Assembly (NCBI GenBank): GCA_948567375.1
Contig: OX419762.1
Coordinates: forward strand, 55,012,841 to 55,076,840
Source: Lunularia cruciata
Taxonomy: Eukaryota > Streptophyta > Marchantiopsida > Lunulariales > Lunulariaceae
DNA length: 64,000 nucleotides
Reading direction: 5' to 3'
Part shown: one piece after another, positions 1 through 11,085 of the stretch
Numbering within the stretch: position 1 is the stretch's first letter
Layout: each line of letters starts with the position of its first letter
Made by a program: the position numbers and the translations under genes
Notes under the pieces: model-generated
What the model saw: only the letters and a program-made list of their open reading frames with translations
Databases searched by the model: none
What the model was told of the DNA's origin: nothing

Positions 1-1685
1 ATAGGAGGTCAAATTGTGACTGTAGAGTCTTCACCTTCTCACTCCAAGCAATCTCTACTTCTTGTATCCTAAGGTTGTGTTCTTTGGTGAGCCCTTCCAG
101 CTCCTCCCGTAGCTCTATGATCTTGGTCTAGGCTAATGTCTCACATCTAATCTTGTTCAATATAGAGGTAAGACCTTGCTTCCACTCCTTGCTTGGGTTA
201 TCTACCCACCATAGGAATTTATCCTTTGACACTAGGTTGTCTATGAGAGTGTCTAACATAAAGGTGAACATCCCTAATTTGTGGCAATCTTTCAAACTGG
301 CTTCCCGCAATCTTTTGGCCAACACATTGGCCTTTGTCAACACATTGGGTGCAGTCCATCCTAGAGTTTAGAGTAGTGATGCATTCTATAGGACAGGAAA
401 TAGCCTTTTCCTTGATGATGTTGTGGGTGAGGTAGATTTTAATTCCACTAAGTCTAGGTGGTCTTGCACTATCAACATAAGATTTATCTCCTTATCTCCT
501 TCTTTCTTGGGAGATTCTTCAAAAATTGTACTTGGTCTAGCAAGAGCAGTAGATTATCTTGAGGTCCAAGGGGTTCATAAAAAATGGAGATGATATAAGT
601 GTCTTCATTTGCTTCTTCAATGACAACCCTTTTCCCCTTTGATGTTGAGCCTCTCATTCTCAACTTGCTTGCCATCATTGGTTGGTTTTCTACATATTAC
701 CTTGAGCTTCCTTTCCTTGTTTTGGATTAGCAAGACAATGACTCCCTTTTTTAGGCTTGTTGTCTTCTTCCTCTTATTGCCTACTGCCTTAATTACTAAG
801 GGCTCCACTAGCTCAATATCTTAAAATTATGCTCATTTGTAATCTCAAGATGTGTTCATGATCTTTCTTGGTCCACTTTGTGAAGTCTGAGACCAATTGT
901 GTTGCTACACATGGGCTCATGTATTTCCTACCAATCCACTTGGCCATATCTTAGTAGCTCTTCTTGAAGATCAACATTTGTGATGTTGGAGCTACCTCTT
1001 TAACTAGATTCTCCTTCAACTCAAAGGCTCCCAAAGACAAAAATTTCACTATGGCCATAAGAATAGGACCCATAGTAAAATGATTTCCCCTTTTGTCTCC
1101 TTGGTGAGGATTGCTCTTTTGAACCCCACACAACATTCCTATAGTTTTGTAAAGATTATGGGGGCATAATCTGATTCTTCCCTATGAACTACGCTTCCGA
1201 TGATGGCATCTACTAATGATGGATTCAAGTATGATATATTCTCCTATCCTCCAATCAGCCAATGGAAGTTCTTCATTGCAAAGTATAATGGTGAGTATGT
1301 TACTATCATCATAGAGAACCCATTCTTATGCATGGATCTTCGCATATTCTTGGATGGTTTGAAAAAGAAAACCCTTGTTAAGAGATCTAAGGTGAATTGA
1401 AATTCCTTTCAAGCTAGTGGGATATTAGCTAACTTCATAGGTAGTGAGAACATTCTCCAAGTTGTTTCATCTATTATAGGAAAGAATTTTTGCTCTAAAT
1501 CAAATATGGGAATTGGTAAGTGGATCATTGTCAAATCCTCTTGGATCCTACACCATCTTATGTACTCTACTAAGCTCATTTTTAGCTGGGAGGTAAGATT
1601 TGTAGGCCACAATGTTCCACAATCTACTTGCTTCCATGTTCTTCCTTGTTTTTGAGTCCACATTGCTTAAGTTGCATATGTGACT
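1..1685 (-). pseudogene. Diverged giant-LTR (family B-like) coding remnant, left part
   Basis: Minus-strand coding debris with many stops. The lowest coordinates (about 1-130) give an uninterrupted heptad-like helix rich in E, K, L and Q (short run KIIELREELEGL), as expected of a coiled coil. Fragments near 950-1140 and 1409-1663 sit where the globular domain of the B-family LTR protein would be, but the sequence is far from the other B copies. It is cut at 1685 by element A1, and 10345-10492, which carries a B-type LTR start, looks like its continuation on the far side of A1. The relationship to family B rests on layout and position more than on strong sequence identity. It runs off the window edge. 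Confidence 0.5.
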
Positions 1686-1886
1686 TATAACACCAATTTT
1701 TGCATGTGTGTGGTATTGTGATATTTAGTTTGGTATAACAATTACTTGAGAGATATTATTTATATAGAGATAAAGGATGGTCCTACCTTAGTTGTAAAAG
1801 TCCAAGACCGAGGAGAGAAATAGAAGATCACATTAGGACACTTGAATGAGAGAAAATCCAAATGCCTAGCATGAGCTTTGGCTCTT

Positions 1887-1896
1887 GTATTTATAG
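1887..1896 (-). promoter_or_regulatory. TATA box of the nested lone LTR
   Basis: The minus strand reads CTATAAATAC, a close match to plant TATA consensus, about 100 bp before the end of the LTR and just downstream of the heat-shock-element-like block. Confidence 0.6.
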
Positions 1897-1916
1897 GGAG
1901 CATACAAGGCCCTTGA

Positions 1917-2105
1917 GAAGTTTCTCAAGAAGCTTCCTTGAGCTGCTTTCTTGGAGTGCAAGCCACGTTAATTAGGAAGCTTCTCAAAAAGCTTTCTTCT
2001 TGAAGCTGTTTACTTGGCATGCAAGCTAAGCTGGTTGGAAGCTTCTAGAAGCTTCCTTCCAAAAATTACCTACTTGGGATGCAAGCTAAGCTAGTGGGAA
2101 GCTTC
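1917..2105 (-). promoter_or_regulatory. Heat-shock-element-like array upstream of a TATA box
   Basis: GAAnnTTC blocks recur at 1917-1924, 1976-1983, 2038-2045 and 2098-2105, about 60 bp apart within imperfect tandem repeats. The third block is a perfect four-pentamer heat-shock element, GAAGCTTCTAGAAGCTTC (2038-2055). The first has two such dyads four bases apart instead of two (1917-1936), and 1997-2004 holds TTCttGAA. The array lies 21 bp and more upstream of the minus-strand TATA box. The plant heat-responsive element ONSEN/ATCOPIA78 has this kind of LTR promoter; heat response here is inferred only. Confidence 0.6.
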
Positions 2106-3685
2106 TTAGATACTTCTAAAATATTTTGGGCTAATTTGGCATATTTATTACTTTCTTAACCTTGATTAACTTTGTAGCTAAACTCCATATTATTACATTA
2201 GTCATGATAAGCTAAATTTATTCATAGCTAAGATAGAGGGGACCTTACTGTAGAGAAAGTGGAAAAGATGAGTATCACTATTTCGGATTCTAATGTGTTG
2301 ACTTGACATTCTTCTTAGGTGTTTGGCTTTGAAGAAAGAGTTGAGAACTCTTGGACCCACAAGCCTTTTTGTTTTGGATTCTTCTATAGTCCAAGGATAG
2401 CCCATGTGAAGGAATCCTTGACTTAGTGGTTGGGTCAAGATAAGACCACATGCTGAGGAGAATATTCCCATGAGCATAGATATTCTTTTAGCTTTTTTAA
2501 CTTTATTTTGACTTTTAGCCTAGTAACTTGAGTTACTTTAGTAATTAGTAACTTTGGTGCATAACTATTCCATAGGTATATAAATTAGGGGTGAAGAGGT
2601 ACTTATCATCCTTCATTTGCAAGTATCTCTCTCTCATTGAGTTCTCTAGTGAGTAATGTCTTGAGTCTTGGGGTGTTAGCACTTGGAGGAGTATGATGGA
2701 GTTTATAAATCCATGGGGTGCTACCATAATAGCCATCAGAGGTTCATCTTGAGTAAGGGACAAGCCGGGCCCACATTTTTCATTCCATTGCCGGGACCTC
2801 TCTAGAAGGCAAGATAATGTTCTACGTACAATTCTATATTAGATAGAAGGAAGCTATGAGAGCTCACTTGGAGAGAACATTAGGGGAGGAGAGTGCTGAG
2901 CTTATGTTAGAGAACTTGGATCTCTTTTTATACCCTATAGTTCATTTGATGTCTTTGAGGTGATTTTTTACATCTTGTACACATGAGAGAATTTGGAGAA
3001 CTTGTGTGAGGTGGATTGCAGATTTTGGAGATTACGATGATTTTGGGCAAAATTTCAAGTTTGAGATCTGGACTTGAAATTTATACACATTATAGCTTGG
3101 GTTATCTTTTAGCTATCACACTTAAAATTATTGTGAGATCTATCATGCATACTAAGCTAGAATTTTTGAAAGTTGATAGAGTAAACTACTCCTACAATTG
3201 CATGCTCTCTAGAAAATTGTACATAGTCAACCATTTCTTCAGTTTTCAATAGATTAGTTTAAAAACTTTTAAGAAAATGTAGTGCATTGTATCCTACCTT
3301 TTTGCATAGAAATTAGAGAGAGGTCATTCTTGTGTAGAGAGTTATGAGTTTTTAAAGTGAAGGAGGTGGTTTTCAGACCAAATCTGAAATATGTGGGCTA
3401 AATAGAAAGGTGCCTAAGCCAAATGGCTTCATGAAAAGATCTGAAATTTTGAAAGGAAGGATGCCCTAGAGTTTTTATCAACTGTGAAAAATTTCAAAGG
3501 ACTATGAAATAGCAATTGAGAGAACTTAGTGACATTGTGAGGAGGGGTGAATTCTATAGAGTTGAGATTTCATGCATGAGGAGTGTGAGAGCAACATAAA
3601 GCATGTTTGAGTGTTTAGACTCATCTTTGGAACATGGAATGTCACCAAGAGTGGAAATTAAGGTTATGCAAGGTTCCATAAGGGT

Positions 3686-4084
3686 TTGAGGAAAAGAGAA
3701 TTTAGAATAGAATTTGAAGAGAGTGTTGAGAGGATCCAAAAAGCTACACGACTTGGAGGAAAGAGTGAATTTAAGTGCTTTTTATGTAGAGAGAAGGAAC
3801 ATAAGGCAATTTCATGTCCATTGACCTTTGAGAGCAAGAGATTGAGGGAAAGGAGAGGCTTACTTGACTTGGGTTTGCATGTTGGACCTTCTTTACCAAG
3901 ATTGGGAGGGAGAAGATCTAAGACCAAGGAGTTGTATGAGGTTTGTGGAGTCAAAGGACTTCCAAAAGGACATGAGATTAATGGAGTAAAAACACTTTTG
4001 GAAACTTTGATGAAAGATCTTGGAGAAAGTCTTAGTACAACTTCAGAAATGCTACCACCTTCATCAGTTATTTCTCAAGATTAG
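3686..4084 (+). pseudogene. Zinc-knuckle ORF upstream of gag, A1 copy
   Basis: 132-codon open stretch without an ATG start (it opens on TTG). It contains a CCHC knuckle pattern, CFLCREKEHKAISC (C-x2-C-x4-H-x4-C). It is colinear with the A3 copy at 50159-50599. The second Cys/His cluster seen in A3 is damaged here: the first C of its CEVC pair is Y, and the final HEC is HEI. It ends TAG shortly before the gag remnant. Function unknown; see the A3 entry. Confidence 0.55.
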
Positions 4085-4317
4085 TGAGGGATATAATCTT
4101 TCAACTTATGGATAAACTATCTATGAGGGTTCAATTAATATGCACTATAGGTTTTGATATTGCTATACAAATCTTGGAGCAACCTAAACCTTTTGTTTCC
4201 CCTAGGGTGGATTATTATCAAGCGGTGTTAGTTAAGTACATACTTTATTAGTTATAAAGTGAGAGAAAAGACAAGAAATTGAGAGAAAAGGATAGTGAGG
4301 AGGAAGATGGAGCTAAG

Positions 4318-4820
4318 ATGGGGAACCTTCCGGTTTTCTCTAGCAAGGATGGAGAAGATGTTGAGGCCTTTGTGAGAGAGTTCAAGAGAGGTTGCATATA
4401 GAACAATGAGAGGAGGGAGAATGAGTGGGTCTCATTATTACCATATTTCTTTGAGGATGCAACACTTACATGGTATGAGTCAAAATACCAAGAGAGAGAG
4501 AGAAGAGATGTGCAAGAAGAATCTTGGGAGAGTTTGACTTAAACACTCATTGAGAACCTTCTTCTAGATGAGAGTTATGAGAGATTGATGAGTGAGTTAC
4601 CTTTCTCAAGCAAGAAGATGGAAAGAAAGTGAGAGTCTATGTGGAAAGAGTGGAGAAGTTAGAGTCCAGATTTTGCATAGTGTTGAGGAAGGATGGGGAT
4701 GATGTAGAGACTACTATAATTGGCATAAGAGCTATGCTCACCAAGGATTTGGTGGGAGGGTTGAGACCAAAAATAAGAAGCAAGGTGCGATATGAGAAAC
4801 CTTCTTCCAAGAGCAATGGG
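4318..4820 (+). pseudogene. gag N-terminal remnant of A1
   Basis: Starts ATGGGGAACC (4318), colinear with the A3 gag ATG. It retains the retrotransposon gag core (WYES... near 4470) but has in-frame stops (for example TAG near 4400 and TAA near 4541) and a small indel near 4600. At about 4818 it jumps from gag into the pol segment just before integrase. Confidence 0.7.
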
Positions 4821-4829
4821 TAAGGAAGA

Positions 4830-5560
4830 GTCTATCTTACTCATAAGGGAGTTTTATGAAGGTTTAATGTGTAGAGGACACTTTGCATGAAAGGTGACTA
4901 CTTTTAAGATTCTATATGCAGGTTACTATTGGAGTAGAATTTTCAAGGATTGTCTTGATTATTGCAAAACTTGTCATGTTTGTCAAGCTTTTGCTAGAAA
5001 GTCTACCTCCACTCTACCACTTAGATCAATTCCATTGCTAAGACCTTTTGAGAAGTGGGGAATTGATTTTGTAAGTCCTCTCAATAGAACCCCAAGGAAC
5101 AATTGGTACATTTTGGTAGTTACTAATTATCTTACCAAGTGGGTTGAGGTTAAACCATTGAGTATCAATAATGAAGATGAAGTTGGGAGATTTCTTTATG
5201 AATGCATTATCACTAGGTTTTGGTGCACTTTGGAGTTGGGATTTGATATAGGAGGAGAGTTTACAAGAAGCATAACTATAGCTATGCTATGACATTTCTC
5301 TATCACACATAGAGAAACCACATCCTATAAGCCAAATTCTAATGGTTTGGTAGAGAGAACCAATCAGACCTTGTGTATGATGTTGGCCAAAGATGTAGAA
5401 ATAGAGAGCTAAACATCATTGGGACAAGAGAATTCATGCAATTTTTTGGAAGGATAGGATAACCATGAAGACTTCCACTAGATATTCTCCATTTCAATTG
5501 GTATATGGTATTGAGTCTACCTTACCTATTCAGTTTGATCTTCCTACCTTCCAAAGCATT
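4830..5560 (+). pseudogene. Integrase remnant of A1
   Basis: Best open part is 4894-5292. The zinc-binding C-x2-C (CKTCHVC) is present, and the first catalytic Asp is in WGIDFVSPL. The second Asp motif reads FDIGGEF, whereas A3 has SDRGGEF. The glutamate region (ERTNQTL) is found downstream after stops. It lies directly after the gag remnant because protease to RNase H is deleted, so it is non-functional. Confidence 0.8.
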
Positions 5561-5599
5561 TATAGGAGATTGGGTAATTTTGTGTGATTCTTGTGGATC

Positions 5600-5781
5600 C
5601 TAGGTGTTTGGCTTTGAAGAAAGAGTTGAGAACTCTTGAACTCACAAGCCTTTTTGTTTTGGATTCTTCTATAGTCCAAGGATAGCCCATGTGAAAGAAT
5701 CCTTGACTTAGTGGTTGGGTCAAAATAAGACTACATGCTTAGGAGAATATTCCATGGAGCATGGATATTCCTTTAGCTTTT
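5600..5781 (+). repeat. 3' LTR of A1, left piece
   Basis: LTR sequence from the CCTAGGTGTTTGG block onward; the first ~220 bp of the LTR are missing. The abrupt join to integrase-end sequence near 5575-5600 marks a deletion. It is interrupted at 5781 by a giant B LTR and resumes at 10051. Confidence 0.8.
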
Positions 5782-6496
5782 TGCAACAACCCAACAAATA
5801 TCACTTTTGTGGTCATCAGATAAGTAAAGTTTGTTCTTGTAGAGATATGAGTCAGAAATATCCAAATACAAAGCAAGGTAACCAAATTAATTCTTCTTGA
5901 GTTCTTCTTTAATCTCTCAGGTAGAAACCACACCCAAAAGAGAGTAAGAAGCATTGATTACAATCTCATTACAAATTAACACTCCTTAATCACAACTCAT
6001 TCTGTCCAAAAAAATCTTGATTGTGATGATTGAGATTCTTCTGAAGATAGCAACTTCACTACAAAACAACTTCACCTCAGAATTGTGTTTCACCCCTCCA
6101 CTAAAGGCACAACTTCCTCGATCAAAATTGTTTCACATCAAACTCACGCTGCACTCACAAATGCAAATACTACCCACACTACAATTCTTCTCAGATCTGT
6201 CAAGGCATTGCTTTGATTGCACTTCACTCAGGATCAAACACATAGAATGAAGATCAAGGTTGCAGAATCCAACATCCAACAAGCATATTGACTTGCACTT
6301 CAAAATTCTCCACACACTCACAAAAACACACACAAACTTGATACTTGGAATTAAGCTCAAGTGACGAGCACTAAACTCAACACTTTGCTTTCACTATCTT
6401 CAGAAATTTGGAATACTGAATGAACAATCATAACATTGCAAATACCACCTTCAAATAGTAGAGTAATAGATAGTTACTAACAAAAATACCGTTCTA

Positions 6497-7045
6497 TGAG
6501 GTACCCATATTTTTTGATTTTGACTTGTTTTGAAGAAGAAATGTATAGCCAAGGTAGAATTGAACTAGAATGGAGATAAAAGAAGAAGAATTGGGTTTGC
6601 GGATTGAGGGCAAAGTAGTCTTCTTTGTGTCAGATGAATGACTCAGATCAGACTGAAGGAAGGTAGACCTAAAGGAGGAATGGAAGTTGAAGTTCAGAAT
6701 TCTTGTGAGGGTTGTATCTAATTGATGACATGTTTAAATTGTGCATTTCAGGGCTTTCTATTGACACTAAAATTGCAAAGTTTAGAGGTATGTAGCAAAA
6801 GTTACAAGCATTTGAAGTTTTTGTAGTAGATATAAGTAGTAGTTGAGTGACCTCAAGTTGGGTTCTTTGGGTCTATACAACTTTGGGTGTAGAGACTTTG
6901 GGTCTAAGGACTTTGCCTCAGACTTTGGATGCAGGTGTCTTCCGGTTAGAGATTTGAAGCATCTAAAATAGTTAGGATAGAGAAAGAAGATATAGTTAGG
7001 ATACTCCTGACTTCAATTTCAGTTTAGATTAGAGATAGAATATAA
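6497..7045 (+). repeat. Short-type family B fragment nested in opposite orientation
   Basis: Begins TGAGGTACCCATATTTTTTG, a B LTR start on the plus strand, inside a minus-strand B LTR. Its body matches the B LTR at 14902-~15560 (for example the shared block around GTTACAAGCATTTGAAGTTTT), including a ~400 bp stretch not found in the long, ORF-bearing B LTRs. Roughly 60 bp of the host LTR seem to be missing at the insertion. I could not place its right end exactly. Confidence 0.65.
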
Positions 7046-7059
7046 ATTGAAGTCTAATC

Positions 7060-9560
7060 CAATCTGATGTCTACTTCTAATTTTGCTTCCAAACCCGATG
7101 ATCCTCCTATCAATTCTCCTTCTTTAGGTCTATCTAATTCTACTACATCTTCTACTATTTCTACTACTTCTTCACCCTGAACTACAATTTCACTAATGGG
7201 TAACTTTTGTATGTCTTTATCTCCGTGACCCACTCTTCTATAATGTCTTAGGTAATGGATCCAAAGACATCTGCACTCCTACTTTTGCTACTTTGGACTT
7301 TTGATCTTCATTCATACTACTCCAAGTCCTCTCTAACTCTGAATTTACTAAGTCTTATCTGAGACTTACATTGTCTCCTACCTCAACTCATTATTATCTT
7401 CCTATCTACTTGTTCCCTCAAATGAATCAAAAGAGTGTTCATATCCACATCTTTTGCTCTCCTCTTCCTCATCTCCTGACTAGCAACTTCAATTCTGCAG
7501 TCTTGCTTCCTCCAACTTTCCTTCCGATTCCGTGCTCAACATTGCTCTTAGTCTCCCAACAACTTCTCCCACTAACTTTGATCCATACTCTTGAGATTGT
7601 TATGCCTTCAACTCTTCTATGTTCATCTTTCACTCATCTTGGTACTTGGTTGCAAGCATCTTCTTTTCTTCTGCTTATTGAGCACTCTTCATCTCAGCAC
7701 TTCTTACCAAACTTCTCAATCTTTCCTCCTCTTGGTGTCGGATCACTAACTCCCTCTACCATACTTGATCCTTCCTTGTCACACTCTTCTTCACGCTCTC
7801 TAACTCCTACTCTATCACAGCCGCCATCGCCTTCACATGTATGCTTTCAATACGAACTTTGCTGACTTTACCTTTCATCTTCTCAACCAACGCTTTTTGC
7901 TCTTTCAACTCTTTGGCTTGATTGTGCATCTCTCTTCCATGCTATTTGAAATTATCTTGCAATTTCTCTATAGTGTTTTTCCTTAAGACTACATCTACTA
8001 GAAGTTCTTCAACTTCTTCCCTTTGGGTTACAATCTCCTTCAATTCCCTTGTTTCATCAAGCATATACTTCATCACATACAACTCATTCTTCACCTCTAG
8101 ATGATCTTTTTGGATCATCTTCTTTTGCTTATTCAACAACGCCAACAACGGACTCATAATCTATAATAAGCACCCTACCCTATCAATGTCTTCTTCATCT
8201 TCTGCTTTGTCTTTGTACTTCACCTCCATCAACGCCCCTTCCGCCAGAGTCTTCCTCCAAAGTCTTGATATTTGTACCTTCAATGACCTTTCTTCCAAGC
8301 TTACTTCTTCCTTATTCACTGAGTTTGGACTAGCAAGTTCAACTGGCAGTGACCTCTTGGATCTCACCCCCTTGTGGTCCTCTTTTTTTGGTTCTTCATC
8401 CGTTTCCTCCATGGGCAGCTCTAAGCAAGGGCCTCTCCTCCCTCCATATGATTAATTGCCGCATAGAATGCCTCATTGTCTTCTACCTCAATTGACTATT
8501 GGAGTTCATCTTTACCTTCACTCTCACTCCCAGACTCCTTGCTTTGTAATGGGAGTTTAGCTTCTTTGGAGTCTCCTCTCTTGGACTCTATCTCTCCTTT
8601 GGTCTTTGTCTTTGAAGTCTTATCTTTCACCACCTTCAATCCTCGTGGATTGAGTCTTTGGGTCTTTTTTTGTGGTTGGGTTAAGGCTACTTCTTTAGGT
8701 TTAGTCTGCTTCACTGTCTTTGGACTTCTACCTTCCACCATCTCCCTTTGTCCCGTTTTGATGAAATGATCTAGATAGCAATTACAAAATGAATTGTTGC
8801 TCCTCTTCATCCGCTTCTTGTCAAAGATCAAGATGAAAATGCAAAACCATATGCTGCCTCTCCTTTGTTGTCAACAGATTTAATCCCAACTAGAAATGTG
8901 CTGCAAACAATGCAAAGTAGTGTCAAATCCGTCCTCCAATTGACAACCATCTAACTTGTTCTTTGATGGAAGCACTTTGCTTAATCCACCTTCTCTCTTG
9001 CAAACATCTGGTGGAAGAAGACCACCTATTGCATGTTCACATACTTTGTTTTCTCAGGCTTGAACATTGCCATGATCACTCCTACAATACTTTGCTTAAT
9101 TTGGGTCCCGATAGGACTCAACTTTGTAGCCATTGTTGGTTTGCGGAGTGAAGAATGAATTCCTAATTTCATCAATTTCTTCTGCAAAGTCACAATTCCT
9201 ATAAAAGGTAACCCTAGTTTCATCTCTTGCTTCATTCCCCAATCCTAGCTTCCAATCCAACTCAGTCCATCGAGCCAGATTTCTTCTCTTCCCCATAACT
9301 TTGGGGCCATCCTCTCAATTATTGGCAGCTATCTTTGCCATGACACCTGGAAAACTAACATTCCAATTCCATGTGAGGAATCTGATCCAAAGTCTATTTA
9401 GGACTTTGATTCTATCTATGACATCTAATCGCCAAATTGAAAAAATCCTCATTGCAAGTGCATTCTTATTCTTCTTTGCCATGATCTGCTCATTAGTTCT
9501 TCAGTGCTGGAAGATTATCTCCTCTCCTAGAAGTGACACTCTAACCCCTTTTTGACTTCA
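7060..9560 (-). pseudogene. LTR-encoded coiled-coil protein of family B, broken copy
   Basis: Minus-strand coding remnant in the giant LTR. Reading 5'->3' (right to left), the globular part is near 9300-9030 (with IMAMFKPEKTKYVNMQ, matching MMAMFKPKQMTYVNMQ of the copy at 56400). Then come a basic/acidic charged stretch (8831-8496, many K/E/S) and a coiled-coil region (8412-7942). The end, around 7060-7120, matches the SGLEADDEVDIG tail of other copies. Several frame changes and stops; not functional. No match to an enzyme family that I recognise. Confidence 0.65.
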
Positions 9561-10050
9561 AAAACTTTCACTCTCAATTGGCTTCTTGACATGCATTAAT
9601 ACAAGATGGCTACTCAAAGGGAAAAGGTATTTACTTGACATGTTTGATTTACCCCCGTGAAATCATGATTTTATAGTACCTTGAAGTGCAATCATTCTTC
9701 AGTCTATTTCAAAATCAACCCTCACTTCTTTTGCATGTTTGTTTCTTGTCATTTTAAAGGTGTTCTTCTTCTGCCTTTGCTATTTCTTGAACTGCACTTT
9801 CTTGGTTGGCCTTACATGTACAAAGGTTGTTAGATCTTCTTTGTATTGGCCTATGCTTCCCGTTCCTAAGACACCCTTCTTTGGTTTTGTCTCTTCCTAA
9901 CCCCATCCGAGTACTTCCGATTCCCAACCCAAGGTCAACTTCTTCATGTTTACTCCAAAGACACTTAAGTCCATTCTTTTCTTTGTAATTTGGCTTCCTC
10001 AATACACTTCTTCTTAAAAAATTGTCAAAACAAAAAATATGGGTACCACA

Positions 10051-10344
10051 CTTTTTGACTTTATTTGACTTTTAGCCTAGTAACTTGAGTTACTCCAATA
10101 ATTAGTAACTTAGGTGCATAACTATTTCACAAGTATATAAACTAGGGGTGAGGAGAACCACATATCCTTTCATTTGCAACTATCTCTCTCTCATTGAGTT
10201 CTCTTGTGAGCAATGTCTTGAGTCTTGGAATGTTAGCACTTGGAGGAGTATCATGGAGTTGGGGTTCTTTGCCTCTTAGCACATGGTGTGCTACCATAAT
10301 AGCCATCAGAGGTTCATTTTGAGTGAGAGACAAGCCAGCTCATA
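10051..10344 (+). repeat. 3' LTR of A1, right piece
   Basis: Resumes the A LTR exactly after the duplicated CTTTT, includes GTATATAAAC at the TATA position, and ends CAGCTCATA (CA changed to TA). The following GACT is the element's target duplication. Confidence 0.85.
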
Positions 10345-10492
10345 GACTTCTTTGGGTTCCCTTTAAAGACACAACCCAAAGGAAGAAGAAAAGAATGGAA
10401 AATATTATTTTCTTCTTCCTTTGGCTGCAATTTGGTTTTCTCAATGCATTGCTTCTTGAAAACTCATCAAAACAAAAAATGTGAGTACCACA
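10345..10492 (-). repeat. Family B-like LTR start, continuation of the 1-1685 remnant
   Basis: The minus strand begins TGTGGTACTCACATTTTTTG at 10492, a B LTR 5' terminus, then runs left to A1. Joined across A1 it continues into 1685-1, because GACT is the A1 target duplication. Only the first ~150 bp of the LTR lie here. Confidence 0.7.
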
Positions 10493-11085
10493 TATCTCAA
10501 AACTATTACTTATCCAATCCAATTCTACCTTGAATTTGGCTTCTACACCCAAATTACCATTAATTGTTTCTTCTACTTTGGGTTCAACTCCAACTTTCTA
10601 TCATATCTTGAGATAAAACTGAAATTGAAGTCACGTCTAAATTAACTAACTTCTACTTCTTTACTCTTTCTTCTTCTTATGGCTAAGGTAACTCACCTGA
10701 AGACACATGCACTCCTAATTTATTTACTTTATATTGGGTTTCTACTTTCTCACTACTTCAAAGCTTTTCTAACTCTGACTTCACCAAATCTAATATGAGA
10801 CAAACATTATCTCCTATCTCTAACATCTTCCTATCTACTCTTTCTTAAGCAAATCAATCACTTATTCATATCAATATCTTTTGCTTCTCTCTTCCTCATC
10901 TCTTGTACTAACAACTTCAATTTGTGAATTTTAGCTTCCTCCAACTTTACTTCAGCTTTAGTGCTTAACATTGCCTTCACTCCTACAAAGATTTCTCCCA
11001 CTAAGTCCAACTCACTCCTCAAAACTATCTTCTCCCAAATCCTCTTTGCTTCCAATTTTGTAGGTCCAATCACAGTGCATTGCAA
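10493..11085 (-). pseudogene. Family B LTR coding fragment (C-terminal part), minus
   Basis: Minus-strand fragment resembling the C-terminal coiled-coil region of the B protein: the piece at 10858-11085 is rich in E/K/L (EEAKIHKLKLLVQEMRKREA). It is bounded at 10492 by another B LTR inserted into it. At its right it meets an oppositely oriented B fragment, so neither of its own termini is visible. Confidence 0.55.

Larger units (their letters stand above)
1793..2197 (-). mobile_element. Lone LTR (405 bp) with perfect 5-bp target duplication
   Basis: The segment begins TGTAAAAG and ends ATTATTACA, so it has TG...CA ends and TGTAA/TTACA terminal inverted bases. It is flanked by TTAGT at 1788-1792 and 2198-2202. 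The other A-family LTRs in the window lack it and read straight through the same point, giving the empty site. I assign the minus strand because that strand has a canonical TATA box (CTATAAATAC, complement of 1887-1896) downstream of a block of heat-shock-element-like motifs, the normal promoter order. No internal region of this family is seen in the window. A MITE is the alternative, but the 5-bp duplication and TG...CA ends favour an LTR. Confidence 0.8.
1686..2775 (+). repeat. 5' LTR of A1, interrupted by a nested lone LTR
   Basis: Matches the A3 LTR along its length apart from the 410 bp insertion at 1793-2202. Ends in CCACA, followed within a few bases by a degenerate tRNA-Asp-type primer-binding site (CATTCCATTGCCGGGACC region, 2781-2800). 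A TATA-like TATATAA lies near 2577-2583, at the position of the A3 LTR TATA box. Confidence 0.85.
5782..10050 (-). mobile_element. Giant lone LTR of family B, with nested short B fragment
   Basis: The left end TGCAACAACCC (complement of GGGTTGT...CA) and right end GGGTACCACA are the family-B termini. Perfect 5-bp duplication CTTTT lies at 5777-5781 and 10051-10055. Joining the flanks restores the A-family LTR. The length of 4269 bp includes a plus-strand short B-type fragment (6497-~7045). Coding remnants run on the minus strand, with the LTR U5 end at left. A TATTTGAAGG-type box lies near 6450-6460 (minus), downstream of the coding region. Confidence 0.85.
1686..10344 (+). mobile_element. 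Ty3/gypsy element A1, internally deleted, with nested insertions
   Basis: Copy of family A. The 5' LTR begins TATAACACC (TG changed to TA) and the 3' LTR ends CTCATA. The element is flanked by a 4-bp duplication GACT at 1682-1685 and 10345-10348. Interior: leader, zinc-knuckle ORF remnant (3686-4084), gag start (~4318-4820), then a junction straight into the integrase region (~4830-5560). Protease, RT and RNase H are missing relative to A3. The 3' LTR has lost its first ~220 bp (junction near 5575-5600) and is split by a giant B LTR at 5782-10050. The 5' LTR is split by a 405 bp lone LTR. Confidence 0.85.

Noticed and set aside
1886-1920. Plus-strand promoter of the nested 405 bp LTR
   Set aside because: Plus-strand TATTTATAG is a weaker TATA match and would place the heat-shock-like block downstream of the start; the minus-strand reading has the normal order.
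7371-7865. Open frame of 164 codons on the plus strand
   Set aside because: Antisense shadow of the minus-strand coiled-coil coding remnant; composition is Ser/Leu/Pro-rich, as expected of the opposite strand.
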